Origin: Candidatus Bathyarchaeia archaeon
GTDB lineage: Archaea > Thermoproteota > Bathyarchaeia > Bathyarchaeales > Bathycorpusculaceae
NCBI GenBank assembly: GCA_030019335.1
Contig: JASEET010000010.1
Coordinates: forward strand, 1 to 37,078
Direction: 5' to 3'
Length of the DNA stretch: 37,078 bases
In this document: positions 15,348 to 24,694 of the stretch, in pieces
Layout of the letters: each line of letters opens with the position of its first letter
Numbering within the stretch: position 1 is the stretch's first letter
The notes under the pieces: model-generated
Database searches by the model: none
Seen by the model: only the letters and a program-made list of their open reading frames with translations
What the model was told of the DNA's origin: nothing
Translations under genes and position numbers: made by a program

Positions 15348-17135
15348 ATGACAAGGGTAGCGGTGTTAGACGCTGACAAGTGCAAATCGAAACGTTGCAA
15401 TAGGTTATGCTATCGTTTCTGCCCAATGGTGCGAAGCCACAAAGAAGCAATACGCTTTGAAGATGACAGACCAGTGATTGTAGAATTGCTCTGTTCTGGA
15501 TGTGGAATATGTATAAAGAAATGTCCGTTTAACGCTATTTCAATAGTTAATCTTCCGGATGAACTGGAAAAAGAGTGCAGTTACCGTTTTGGACAGAACA
15601 CTTTCAAGCTTTACAGGCTTCCAACGCCCTCGCCCGGCATCGTTTTAGGTTTACTGGGACAGAACGGGGTAGGTAAAACCACAACCCTCAAAATACTCTC
15701 CGGAGAGACCAAGCTAAACCTTGGAAACTACGAAAATCCACCAGATTGGGACGAGATAATCCGGCATTTTAGAGGGTCAATACTTCAAGATTACTTCCAA
15801 AAGATAAGCAATGGTAAACTCAAGATTTCGTATAAACCCCAATATGTTGACAAGATTTCGAAGGTTGTTTCCGGAAAGGTCGGAGAACTCTTAGAAAAGG
15901 TTGATGAACGCGGAAAACTCAATAAAATTGCAGAGCAACTTGAACTCAAACAGCTTTGGAATAGGCCCCTTGAGGTTTTAAGCGGAGGTGAACTGCAACG
16001 GGTGGCGGTAGCAGCCTCCATATGCCGCGAAGCCGATGCATACTTTTTCGACGAACCATCAAGCTATCTGGACGTGAAACAGAGGCTTGAAGTCGCCAGA
16101 GCCATAAGAAGCCTAAAAAAAGACGAAAAAACAGTGATTGTGGCTGAACATGACTTAGCAATAATAGATTACTTGTCAGACCAAATCTGCATTTTTTACG
16201 GAGAACCGGGAGTTTATGGTATTGTCTCTCATGTTCACGGAGTAAGAACAGGCATAAACATCTATCTACAAGGTTACATTCCAGACGAAAACATCCGATT
16301 TAGGAAAGAAGCAATAATATTCCACGAGAAGCCGCCAACAGTAAGTTTTGTCGTCGGCGAAACATTGTTGAAGTGGGAGCAAATAGAAAAAACATTTGAA
16401 GGATTCAAACTTGTTGCCCGTCCGGGGAAAATAAAAAAGGGAGAAATCATCGGCATTTTGGGACCTAACGGTATAGGCAAAACAACTTTCGTAAAAATTT
16501 TGGCTGGAATTGAAGAGGCTGACAATAGGAAAAAGTTTGGTGAGTTGGAGGTAAGTTATAAGCCACAGTACATTTCAGCGGAGTATGAGGGAACAGTCCA
16601 AGAACTTTTGATGGGTGTTGCTAAGGAAAATTTCACTTCAAGCTGGTATAAGACGGAAATCCTTCAACCCTTAAGGATACATATGCTTTTGGATAGAAAT
16701 GTAGCTGAACTTAGCGGTGGAGAACTGCAAAAAGTCGCGATTGCAGCATGCCTATCCCGAAAGGCTGAACTTTACCTGCTTGACGAGCCAAGCGCTTATT
16801 TGGATGTTGAAGAAAGATTGAACATGGCTCGCGCTATTCGAAGGATTGTTGAAACTCATAACGTAACAGCCTTTGTTGTTGAACACGACGTTGTTGCCCA
16901 AGACTTCATAGCGGACCACCTAATGGTTTTCACAGGCGAACCCGGAGTCAAGGGCATGGCAAACCCACCGACCAGCCTAAGAGATGGAATGAACATGTTT
17001 CTGAAAGAAATGCAAGTTACTTTTAGAAGAGACCCTGTTACGAAGAGACCGAGGGTTAACAAAGATGGTTCAAAACTTGACAAGTTTCAAAAGGAAATTG
17101 GAGAATACTACTATGTGCGTCAGTTGCAAAAATGA
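15348..17135 (+). CDS. Ribosome recycling ATPase ABCE1/Rli
   Basis: ABCE1 splits ribosomes after termination, working with aRF1 or aPelota. The 595-residue protein has two N-terminal 4Fe-4S clusters (CKSKRCNRLCYRFCP and CSGCGICIKKCPF). NBD1 has Walker A GQNGVGKTTT, signature LSGGELQRVAV and Walker B AYFFDEPSSYLDV. NBD2 has GPNGIGKTTF, LSGGELQKVAI and LYLLDEPSAYLDVEER. The hinge and C-terminal tail are complete, and no motif residue is missing. Confidence 0.98.
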   Translation: MTRVAVLDADKCKSKRCNRLCYRFCPMVRSHKEAIRFEDDRPVIVELLCSGCGICIKKCPFNAISIVNLPDELEKECSYRFGQNTFKLYRLPTPSPGIVLGLLGQNGVGKTTTLKILSGETKLNLGNYENPPDWDEIIRHFRGSILQDYFQKISNGKLKISYKPQYVDKISKVVSGKVGELLEKVDERGKLNKIAEQLELKQLWNRPLEVLSGGELQRVAVAASICREADAYFFDEPSSYLDVKQRLEVARAIRSLKKDEKTVIVAEHDLAIIDYLSDQICIFYGEPGVYGIVSHVHGVRTGINIYLQGYIPDENIRFRKEAIIFHEKPPTVSFVVGETLLKWEQIEKTFEGFKLVARPGKIKKGEIIGILGPNGIGKTTFVKILAGIEEADNRKKFGELEVSYKPQYISAEYEGTVQELLMGVAKENFTSSWYKTEILQPLRIHMLLDRNVAELSGGELQKVAIAACLSRKAELYLLDEPSAYLDVEERLNMARAIRRIVETHNVTAFVVEHDVVAQDFIADHLMVFTGEPGVKGMANPPTSLRDGMNMFLKEMQVTFRRDPVTKRPRVNKDGSKLDKFQKEIGEYYYVRQLQK

Positions 17136-17196
17136 AACGGTAAGGAACGGTCATGGATAAGATTGGAGAAAACGAGAAGAAGCTGTTGAACGTGCT

Positions 17197-17574
17197 TTGA
17201 AAGCAATGGATAACGCTTATGTGCTTTGGGGCTTTAAGGTTGGTGCTGCTGTACTTGCAGAAGATGGGAAGATTTATGCTGGCTGCAATGTTGAAAGCTG
17301 GATTTCTGGAATTGGCATTTGTGCCGAAAGATGTGCAATCGATCATGCTGTTTCGCACGGCAGCCGGAAAATTAAGGAAATAGCGGTTGTTACGAGTGCT
17401 GATAGCCAAAGTGAGCCTAGACCATGTGGAGTATGTCTACAATACATTTACGATTTTGCAGAGAATCCCAAAATTAAGGTTGTTATGGCAAAAGCAGAAA
17501 ACGGCAAAATCTTGTTTGAAACTGTTAAAGTAAAAACTATTGGGGAGTTACTGCCGTATCCTTTCAAAAAATAG
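17197..17574 (+). CDS. cdd: Cytidine deaminase, 5' end apparently frameshifted
   Basis: Cdd deaminates cytidine or deoxycytidine in pyrimidine salvage. Zinc ligands and the catalytic Glu are present: C42-A-E44-R and PC77GVC80 numbered from TTG 17197, plus GFKVGAAVLAEDGKIYAGCNVE. The usual first helix is encoded in frame upstream (WRKREEAVERA before LKAMDNAY), back to a TAA at 17158, but without a start codon. ATG 17153, with AAGGAA before it, is in another frame and stops after 15 codons. One indel near 17158-17165 would join it to the deaminase frame. Either this is a real or sequencing frameshift, or translation starts at TTG 17197 and gives a truncated 125-residue protein. Confidence 0.85.
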   Translation: MKAMDNAYVLWGFKVGAAVLAEDGKIYAGCNVESWISGIGICAERCAIDHAVSHGSRKIKEIAVVTSADSQSEPRPCGVCLQYIYDFAENPKIKVVMAKAENGKILFETVKVKTIGELLPYPFKK

Positions 17575-17659
17575 AAAATTTTCCACTGAAAAACGTAGTT
17601 AAATTAAAGAGTGAGCAGAGCGTATCGTAAAAGTGATTGATGTTAGAGAGGAGGCTTAA

Positions 17660-19177
17660 GTGGTTCAGACAACATTTGAAGAGATAAGCGCAGCCGATTT
17701 TTTCTACCGTAATCGTGATATAGCTGGCTTCACAAATCCTTCTAGAGCTATTTTTGCAGCCGTAAGAGAGCTTGTGGAAAATTCGTTGGATGCCGCTGAA
17801 AGCCTCAAAATGCCGCCGGACATTTATGTTAGGCTTTCATTCGAAGGTGAAGCAGGTAAAGAATCCCAGATTTATAGGTTAAGAGTTGAAGATAACGGTA
17901 TAGGGGTTCCGCCAAGACATATACCTTCAGCTTTTGGACAGGTGCTTTTCGGCTCAAAATATAAGTTAAAACAGCAGAGGGGAACTTTCGGTTTAGGCGG
18001 GAAAATGGCAATTTTATATGGACAAATCACAACGCATCAGCCCGCGTGTATAATTTCAAGCACAGGTGCATCAAAAGCCTACATGTATAAACTCATGATC
18101 GACATTCAAAGAAACCGCCCACTCATATTAGATAGAAAGGTCCGTATAAACAAGGAGCAGTGGCGGGGAACAATAGTTGAGTTCTGCCTAGAAGGCGACT
18201 ATTTTAGGGCTATGCCGAAAATCTTGGAATATTTTAAACAAACAGCTATGGTGAACCCATATGCAAATTTGACTTTTGTTGACCCTAAAGGCAGACTCTA
18301 TAAATTCACTAGTGTTACGAAGGAGATGCCAGACCCGCCTAAAGAAACCTTACCGCACCCGTATGGTGTGGATGTGGAACTTCTTCAGCGCCTTATACAG
18401 GTAACACCCTACAAGAACATGCTTGAGTTTTTAAGGCATCATTTCCACAGGGTCGGGGAAATCACCGCGCGAAAGTTTCTGGAATTCAGCAACATAAGCC
18501 CGTCTAAAAATCCGAAGAAACTCTCCCACGGGGAAATCGTCAGGCTCATGCGTATGCTTAAGAGGTTCAGAGAGTTTCTACCGCCAGATGCGGGCTGCTT
18601 GTCGCCTGTAGGTGAAGAACTGCTGAGGGTTGGCATACTGAAGGAGTTGAAACCAGAGTTTGTGGCGGTTCACCAACGTAAACCATCAACCTATGCAGGT
18701 CATCCATTCATCATCGAAGTTGGAATTGCTTATGGAGGGGAAATCCCCAAGAAAGGAAGCTTCTTAATTTATCGTTTTGCTAACAGAATTCCGTTGCTAT
18801 ACGATGAGGCGAGCGATGTTTCAGTGAAAGTGATAAATTCTATGAATTGGAGAAGGTATAAGGTTACGCCGGACATGCCAATTGCAGTTTCAGTGCATAT
18901 TTGCAGCACAAAAGTTCCATACAAAACCGTTGGAAAAGAATTCATCGCGGACAGACCAGAAGTTAAAAGAGAAGTAGCTAATGGACTGCGGGAGGTTGCC
19001 CGTCGGCTCCAGCGTTTCTTGACGAGAAGGGAGCATGTGGACAGAGAACGGAAAAGACTTGGAATTTTCAGCAAATATTTGCCGAAAATAGCGCAGTTTT
19101 CAGCTCAGCTTGCTGGTAAGGAAAAACAGCCAGATATAAAAAAACTCTTAAGGAGCGTAGAAAAGTTTGCCGCGTAG
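17660..19177 (+). CDS. top6B: DNA topoisomerase VI subunit B
   Basis: This ATPase subunit of the type IIB topoisomerase relaxes and decatenates DNA. GHKL motifs are visible: VRELVENSLDAAE (N-box), RVEDNGIGVPP, and GTFGLGGKMAILYGQ. The transducer domain and its conserved lysine region (STKVPYKTVGKEFIAD) follow. The 505-residue protein starts at GTG 17660 with GAGGAGG seven to eight bases upstream. Its 3' end overlaps top6A by 11 bases. Confidence 0.97.
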   Translation: MVQTTFEEISAADFFYRNRDIAGFTNPSRAIFAAVRELVENSLDAAESLKMPPDIYVRLSFEGEAGKESQIYRLRVEDNGIGVPPRHIPSAFGQVLFGSKYKLKQQRGTFGLGGKMAILYGQITTHQPACIISSTGASKAYMYKLMIDIQRNRPLILDRKVRINKEQWRGTIVEFCLEGDYFRAMPKILEYFKQTAMVNPYANLTFVDPKGRLYKFTSVTKEMPDPPKETLPHPYGVDVELLQRLIQVTPYKNMLEFLRHHFHRVGEITARKFLEFSNISPSKNPKKLSHGEIVRLMRMLKRFREFLPPDAGCLSPVGEELLRVGILKELKPEFVAVHQRKPSTYAGHPFIIEVGIAYGGEIPKKGSFLIYRFANRIPLLYDEASDVSVKVINSMNWRRYKVTPDMPIAVSVHICSTKVPYKTVGKEFIADRPEVKREVANGLREVARRLQRFLTRREHVDRERKRLGIFSKYLPKIAQFSAQLAGKEKQPDIKKLLRSVEKFAA

Positions 19178-20258
19178 GAGATATAAAAGTAGTATAATAG
19201 AGAGAAGGAAAGAAGTTTTAACAGGTTTGGAAAATCTTGGAGTTAGAATTTATGAACAACTTGATAGGGGATATTTCCCATCAATAGAGATGCCTAGCCG
19301 CTCAACAGAAAACATCTACTACGACCCCCAAGTAAGGCAGTTCATTTTAGGCGACAAGAGAGTTCGGAGAAGCGCCCGCAACATTCGACATATAAGACCT
19401 TTCACGCAGCTTGTTTGGACCGCGTTCTTTTCTCACGAGCTCGCTTCCCAACGCAAAACATCCACTCTGAGAGACGTTTACTATTCTGCACAAGCATATG
19501 AGATGAGCTTCAAAGACCAGCAGGAATCAAACAACATAATAACAGATTTGGAAACGGTTTTGGGATCCTCACGAGAAGACTTCAACATCTTTCCAGAAGA
19601 ACGTAGCGCAATCTTCGGCGACCTAACAATAGAGTATACAGTGCCAGACTATGAAGGAAGAACATTGAATTTAACTTCCCATCCAGACGGTGTCATGATT
19701 GGCCCAGCTTTAACCTCATCGGAGTTTGTGAAAACAACAGCGGACAAAGTTATAGCCATAGAGAAAGGCGGTTTGTTCACACGGTTCATAGAGGAAAATG
19801 TGCATAAAAAGTTTAATGCAATACTTGTTTTGACAGCTGGACAAGCCCCGCGAGCGACACGCCATTTTGTTAGGAGGCTTAATAGAGAGCTAAACCTTCC
19901 AGTTTATATTTTTACGGACGGTGACCCATGGGGAATGCACATAGCCATGGTGATGATTTCGGGTTCTGCAAACGCTGCACACTTAAGAGAGTTAGCTACG
20001 CCGGATGCGAAATGGAGCGGAGTGTGGGCAACAGACATTGTTAATTATAAGTTGCCGACAGATCCACTGGACGAAGTAGACGTAAAGAGGCTTTATGAGC
20101 TGCAGAAGGACCCGCGCTACAAGGATCCGTTGTGGCAGAGGGAGATTAAAATGTTCTTGAAGATAAGGAGGAAGGCGGAGCAGGAAGCCTTCAGCAGATA
20201 TGGTTTAACTTACATTGTGGACAAGTATTTACCAGCAAAGCTTGAAGAAACAAAATAA
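19167..20258 (+). CDS. top6A: DNA topoisomerase VI subunit A (Spo11 homologue)
   Basis: This is the DNA-cleaving subunit. The 363-residue protein has the 5Y-CAP tyrosine pair in STLRDVYYSAQ (Y105/Y106; by alignment with Spo11 the second is probably catalytic), and the Toprim motif VYIFTDGDPWGMHIAMVM. TTG 19167 overlaps the B subunit stop, so the two are translationally coupled and made together. Confidence 0.97.
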   Translation: MPRRRYKSSIIERRKEVLTGLENLGVRIYEQLDRGYFPSIEMPSRSTENIYYDPQVRQFILGDKRVRRSARNIRHIRPFTQLVWTAFFSHELASQRKTSTLRDVYYSAQAYEMSFKDQQESNNIITDLETVLGSSREDFNIFPEERSAIFGDLTIEYTVPDYEGRTLNLTSHPDGVMIGPALTSSEFVKTTADKVIAIEKGGLFTRFIEENVHKKFNAILVLTAGQAPRATRHFVRRLNRELNLPVYIFTDGDPWGMHIAMVMISGSANAAHLRELATPDAKWSGVWATDIVNYKLPTDPLDEVDVKRLYELQKDPRYKDPLWQREIKMFLKIRRKAEQEAFSRYGLTYIVDKYLPAKLEETK

Positions 20259-20327
20259 ACCATGGGAAATTTAAAATAACCGTTCATGTTCTATGTAGAA
20301 AGCGCATTGAAAGGGAAGGATTAGGGT

Positions 20328-20525
20328 ATGAGTGAAGAAGGCGGTTTCGGATTAACCATAGCCGAAAAATTCTTCGGTTTAATACTCCTCATTATTGGCG
20401 CCCTAGCCACATATTACACTTTTACAAGCGCTCAAGCATTAGACGTTTACACGGGATTTTTCGGATTTTTAAGCGCCATATTAATTGCGTTAGGGCTAAT
20501 TTTGTTAATTGCAAAGACAGAGTAG
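20328..20525 (+). CDS. Small two-TM membrane protein, unknown function
   Basis: The 65-residue protein has a short polar N-terminus (MSEEGGFGLTIAEKF), a first membrane helix (FGLILLIIGALATYYTF), a short loop and a second helix (GFFGFLSAILIALGLILLI) ending in AKTE. ATG 20328 follows GGGAAGGATTAGGG, and a TATA-like ATTTAAAA lies at about 20269-20276. It looks like a real gene between top6A and aIF5B, but I recognise no function. Confidence 0.7.
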   Translation: MSEEGGFGLTIAEKFFGLILLIIGALATYYTFTSAQALDVYTGFFGFLSAILIALGLILLIAKTE

Positions 20526-20637
20526 CAGTTATTGCTATTCGTTTTCACAAATGTTTATTATTTTGAAAAGCATCATTGATAAAAAGCGTAAGTGAATCTG
20601 TTTCCTTATGCTGTTTGCATATTGGAAGACATGTGAC

Positions 20638-22419
20638 ATGCCTATTCGTCAACCAATTGTATGCGTTCTTGGTCACGTTGATACGGGTAAGACTTTGCTT
20701 TTGGATAAAATACGTAAGACAAGTGTTCAGGCTCGTGAAGCTGGAGGGATTACGCAACATATTGGTGCAAGCTTTTTTCCTATTGACACACTTAAGCAGT
20801 TGTGTGGTTCTTTGCTTTCTATGGTTAAGGGTGAAATTGAGATTCCAGGCTTGCTTATTGTTGACACACCCGGGCATGAAGCATTCACGAACTTGCGTAA
20901 GAGAGGCGGAAGCGTAGCTGACATAGCCATTCTCGTTATTGACGTTTTGCGGGGTTTTGAAGACCAAACCTACGAGTGCATAGAGATTTTGAAAGCTCGC
21001 AAAACACCTTTTCTTGTGGCTGCAAACAAGATAGACCGCATACCAGGCTGGAATTCCTATTCGGATACGCCATTTTTGAAGGCCTATAAGTTGCAGGACC
21101 CATATGTTAAACAGGATTTGGACGCAAGAATCTACGACATTATAGGTGTGTTTTCACGTTTGAGGTTTAGGGCAGACCGATTCGACCACATAAAGGATTT
21201 TACAAAGACTGTGGCGGTTGTGCCTACAAGTGCGAAGAGTGGTGAAGGCTTAACTGAACTTCTCATGGTTCTCGTGGGCTTAACACAACAATTTTTGAAG
21301 AAGCGCTTGCAGACGACTGAGGGACCAGCAAAAGGCACAGTTTTAGAAGTTAAAGAAGAGCCGGGATTGGGTTTAACGATTAATACTATAATTTATGATG
21401 GAGTTTTGCAGAAAGATGATTTGATTGTTATCGGCGGCAAGGAAAAGCCCGTTACAACGCGGATACGGGCAATTTTGGTTCCAAAACCCCTAGATGAAAT
21501 TAGAGACCCAAGGGACAAGTTTTCTTCTGTGCATTCAGTTTCTGCAGCGGCTGGAATCAAGATTGTTGCACCTGATTTGGAGGGTGCTTTGGCTGGAGCA
21601 CCTTTATATGGTGTTCCTCAGGGGGAAGAGCCGGAAAAGTATTTGCGGCTTGTTTCTGAGGAAATTGAAAGGATTAGGATATTGACGGATGTTGATGGGG
21701 TTGTTTTGAAGGCTGACACGTTAGGCTCATTAGAGGCTATTGCTGAAAGCCTAAAACGAAACGATGTGCTGATTCGGTTGGCGGATGTTGGAGATGTTTC
21801 AAAAAGGGATGTTACAGAGGCTGCGGTTGTGAAGGAACATAAGCCTCTCTATGGCGTGGTTTTAGCCTTTAATGTTAAGGTTTTGCCAGACGCTGAAGAG
21901 GAAGCCACCAACAGGAATGTTCAGATTTTCCGTGAAAACATAATCTACCGCCTAGTAGACGAGTATTTATTGTGGCTTAAAACTCAGCGGGAGGCAGAAC
22001 TTGAGCAAGAGTTTGAGAAACTTGTTATGCCCGGGAAAATTCGCATTATGGAAGGATATGTTTTCCGAAGAGCAAAGCCAGCGATAGTGGGCGTAGAAAT
22101 CTTAGCTGGAAGGATAAAGCCGAAATGCATGCTTGTTAGAAGCGAAGATGGCAAAGAAGTAGGTGAAATACAGCAGATTCAAGAGAAAGGAAAAGCGTTG
22201 CCGGAGGCTGGACAGGGGATGCAGGTGGCAATATCTATAGACAAGCCGATGGTTGGGAGACACATATTTGAAAAGGATGTGTTATATGTGAAGGTGCCGG
22301 AACGTCATGCGAAGGTGTTGCTGACAACGTTTATAGATAGATTGACAGTGAAAGAGCAAGAGGCATTAAACGACTACGTAAACCTAATGAGAAAGAAGAT
22401 GCCATTCTGGGCGGCATGA
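20638..22419 (+). CDS. infB: Translation initiation factor aIF5B
   Basis: This ribosomal-subunit-joining GTPase is homologous to eIF5B/IF2. GTPase motifs are G1 GHVDTGKT, G3 DTPGHEAF and G4 AANKIDRI. Domains II-IV follow, with VKADTLGSLEAI and a C-terminal domain ending YVNLMRKKMPFWAA. The frame is open from ATG 20608, but ATG 20638 (MPIRQPIVCVLGH) is preferred. GGAAG lies upstream with normal spacing, and archaeal homologues start just before the G domain, giving 593 residues. Confidence 0.97.
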   Translation: MPIRQPIVCVLGHVDTGKTLLLDKIRKTSVQAREAGGITQHIGASFFPIDTLKQLCGSLLSMVKGEIEIPGLLIVDTPGHEAFTNLRKRGGSVADIAILVIDVLRGFEDQTYECIEILKARKTPFLVAANKIDRIPGWNSYSDTPFLKAYKLQDPYVKQDLDARIYDIIGVFSRLRFRADRFDHIKDFTKTVAVVPTSAKSGEGLTELLMVLVGLTQQFLKKRLQTTEGPAKGTVLEVKEEPGLGLTINTIIYDGVLQKDDLIVIGGKEKPVTTRIRAILVPKPLDEIRDPRDKFSSVHSVSAAAGIKIVAPDLEGALAGAPLYGVPQGEEPEKYLRLVSEEIERIRILTDVDGVVLKADTLGSLEAIAESLKRNDVLIRLADVGDVSKRDVTEAAVVKEHKPLYGVVLAFNVKVLPDAEEEATNRNVQIFRENIIYRLVDEYLLWLKTQREAELEQEFEKLVMPGKIRIMEGYVFRRAKPAIVGVEILAGRIKPKCMLVRSEDGKEVGEIQQIQEKGKALPEAGQGMQVAISIDKPMVGRHIFEKDVLYVKVPERHAKVLLTTFIDRLTVKEQEALNDYVNLMRKKMPFWAA

Positions 22420-22449
22420 AAATTTAGGTGAGAGCTCAATTCTTGTGTA

Positions 22450-22782
22450 TTATTTTTTCTTGCGTCTCATTTTCCTCTTTGTCTTTGCGAGTTTTTGTTT
22501 CTTTTCTTGCATCCTGCGGAAATCTGCATGTACCGGTCTGGGAATGTCTGTTCGTGGAAAGTAGATGTCCGTCTTTCCCTCCGGGGGCACAATTGGGTAT
22601 CTTGCCTCTTTCTTTTGATACAATCTAACATAAAGGAAATAGATAGTGAAAGCTATAATCCCCGAGGCAATAACACACGTCCAAACAGATTGTACAAGAA
22701 AACCTATGAAAAGCCATAGCCCTTCAACAACAAAAACAATGGCTATTCCAATTAGCGCACCCAGCTTTCTCCCTATACCCAA
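22450..22782 (-). CDS. Membrane protein with two TM helices and a basic tail, unknown function
   Basis: This 110-residue frame starts at TTG 22782 with GGGGAA upstream. Two membrane helices (GALIGIAIVFVVEGLWLFIG and VWTCVIASGIIAFTIYFLYV) precede a soluble tail with YPIVPPEGKTDIYFPRTDIP and a very basic C-terminus, KTKRKMRRKKK. The tail would face the cytoplasm and could bind nucleic acid or ribosomes; that is inference. It converges on infB with a 30-base gap. No family is recognised. Confidence 0.6.
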   Translation of the reverse strand: MGIGRKLGALIGIAIVFVVEGLWLFIGFLVQSVWTCVIASGIIAFTIYFLYVRLYQKKEARYPIVPPEGKTDIYFPRTDIPRPVHADFRRMQEKKQKLAKTKRKMRRKKK

Positions 22783-22870
22783 CAGATTCCCCAGATAATT
22801 TTACAAAAAGTACCTATTACATCTTGCGTTGCGCGTGCGTGGCACCACTGTAAAGGGAGAGTAATAAGTG

Positions 22871-22885
22871 TGCACTTTAAGTGCA
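22871..22885. promoter_or_regulatory. Inverted repeat, candidate operator
   Basis: TGCACTT-T-AAGTGCA is a perfect 7+1+7 palindrome about 30 bases before the TATA-like TTATTATAA at about 22918-22926 that serves the PAS gene. It is a plausible regulator binding site. Confidence 0.35.
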
Positions 22886-22952
22886 TGTGTGCTACAAGGG
22901 AAACGGTATGAATATGTTTTATTATAATGTTAATATCAAATAAGTTGTGGTG

Positions 22953-23384
22953 ATGAGTGAAGTGACTGAGGAGGGAATATTGCAGTTTGAAACTGGGTCT
23001 CTTTCGAAAGAGGAAGTTGAGGCTATCTTAGATTCGCTTCCGGTTGACATATCATTTGTTGATAAAGAAGACCGTGTAAAATACTTTAACAAGGCTGAGA
23101 AAAGAATTTTTGTTCGGACAAAGGCTGTTATTGGAAGAAAAGTGCAGTTATGCCATCCGCAGAAAAGCATTCATGTTGTAAATAATATTCTCGAAGCCTT
23201 CAAAACGGGCAAGAAAGATGTGGCAGAGTTTTGGATTCAAATGAATAATCGGCTAATCCACATCTGATATTTCGCAGTAAGAGACAAGAATGGAAAGTAT
23301 TTAGGAACTGTGGAAGTAACGCAAGACCTAACTGACATCAAGAAAATTGAGGGTGAAAAAAGACTTCTAGAGTGGAAGGACTAG
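22953..23384 (+). pseudogene. PAS-domain protein interrupted by an in-frame TGA
   Basis: The frame from ATG 22953 encodes a PAS sensor domain: VEAILDSLPVDISFVDKEDR, VKYFNKAEKRIFVRTKAVIG, RKVQLCHPQKSIHVV and FWIQMNNRLIHI. It stops at TGA 23265-23267 (codon 105). The same frame then runs on as YFAVRDKNGKYLGTVEVTQD, LTDIKKIEGEKRLLEW to TAG 23384, exactly as in DUF438-associated PAS proteins, where an Arg stands at the stop position (CGA to TGA). The result is a truncated PAS protein unless the stop is read through or is a sequence error. It resembles heme/small-molecule-sensing PAS proteins of methanogens; the ligand is unknown. Confidence 0.75.
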
Positions 23385-23495
23385 CCTCCATTTTCTCAAA
23401 AGCAAACAATAACATATAGCGAGGTTTAGTCGTCTATCTGCTTAGATGATCAGCTCAAGATTTTGAATGGGTTAGGAGCTTTTGCGTTATTTTAT

Positions 23496-24608
23496 TCATG
23501 CAAGTAGGTGGATGTTTCCTATTCTTGTGTTTTTTAGGTGTTTTTCCGCTGTTTTTTGGCAGTCCATTGCTTGTTTTCTGCTTGTTGTTGGTAAATCGTT
23601 CATGACATAGCATGGATAAAACGCTAATAGCGTATATGGAATATTCGGGTCTATTTCGCTTATGAATTTGGCAATGTTCTCAATCTCTTCAGCATCTACA
23701 TAGCCCGGAACAAGTAGCGTGCTGGCGGAAAGCACTGGCAGTTCCGGTCGCTGTTTGTAGAATTTTTCTCCTATCATTTTGAAGTTGGCCAGTGTTGGCT
23801 TGTTTGAAACTCCGCATAATGCCATGTTTAATTCTTCACTCCAAGTTTTTAGGTCGAATTTTATGTTGCCGCCGCTTTCTAAAGCGTATTGTGCTGCTTT
23901 TTCAGCCAATTTTCGGTTCATATAGCCGTTGGTTTCCCAGCAAATCCGAAGGATACGTTTTTCAGCTTTGGCTTTTTCTAGGGCTATGCGGCTCACTTCA
24001 AGTGAATGCGGCATCTGGGGTGAAGGGTCGCCGCCGAAATAGCAGATGCAAGAGACATGTTTATCCACTTTGCCTGCTAAGGCATCGGCACTCATGACAG
24101 GCTTGTGCTTAACAGCCAAGTTGCGGTAATGCCAGTTCTGACAAAACAAACAATCATAGCTGCAGGCTCCGTAAAAAACCGCTAAATTAGAATAGCCATA
24201 CTCGGCTTCTGGCTTGTAAGCATATTTTGGATAGCCCTTTCCAGTGCAGCCCGGACAAAACCACCAGCTAACGCAGTTGGTTGGCAAACCATCATAATAC
24301 CATTCCAAAATACCTTTCTCAGCAGTACCGCCGAAACGAACCAAACGCCCACCAACATTCCAAACAAGCCCACAAAAACCACTATTACCAGCACCAATCC
24401 TACAATTATTGGCACAAACCCCACAAGACAATCCACCAGCGTCTTTAGGCGGCTCAGGAGGCAGACCAAAAACGGCACGGCTCTTCGCATGCACACGCCT
24501 CGTAATCTCAAGGGCTTGTTCAGGCTTCTCCCTTATGCACCTTAAACAAGCACCCAAACTGTCCGAAATAGTCGCGGCTTTTTCGCCGCAAATTAAACAT
24601 TTTCCCAT
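23496..24608 (-). CDS. Radical SAM protein, AmrS/pyruvate-formate-lyase-activase-like, with extra zinc site
   Basis: This is a radical SAM enzyme. Numbered from ATG 24608, it has an N-terminal zinc-ribbon-like part (C4LIC7 ... C21LRC24), a CGVCANNCRI...GFCGL cysteine region as in AmmeMemoRadiSam AmrS proteins, CVSWWFCPGC (112-121), and the cluster motif C149SYDC153LFC156. Next come FGGDPSPQ, WETNGYMN and FDLKTW. ATG 24608 is preferred over GTG 24623 because GTGGGG then serves as ribosome site. It is the third gene after two ubiquitin-like genes on the same strand, which suggests a role with them. The substrate is unknown. Confidence 0.85.
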   Translation of the reverse strand: MGKCLICGEKAATISDSLGACLRCIREKPEQALEITRRVHAKSRAVFGLPPEPPKDAGGLSCGVCANNCRIGAGNSGFCGLVWNVGGRLVRFGGTAEKGILEWYYDGLPTNCVSWWFCPGCTGKGYPKYAYKPEAEYGYSNLAVFYGACSYDCLFCQNWHYRNLAVKHKPVMSADALAGKVDKHVSCICYFGGDPSPQMPHSLEVSRIALEKAKAEKRILRICWETNGYMNRKLAEKAAQYALESGGNIKFDLKTWSEELNMALCGVSNKPTLANFKMIGEKFYKQRPELPVLSASTLLVPGYVDAEEIENIAKFISEIDPNIPYTLLAFYPCYVMNDLPTTSRKQAMDCQKTAEKHLKNTRIGNIHLLA

Positions 24609-24694
24609 AAACGTGAACCCCACAAAAACCTAACAAGACCTTAGAATATAACTCTTCTAAACGCTAAGTTTTCTGACATACAAGAGGCAAGTGG

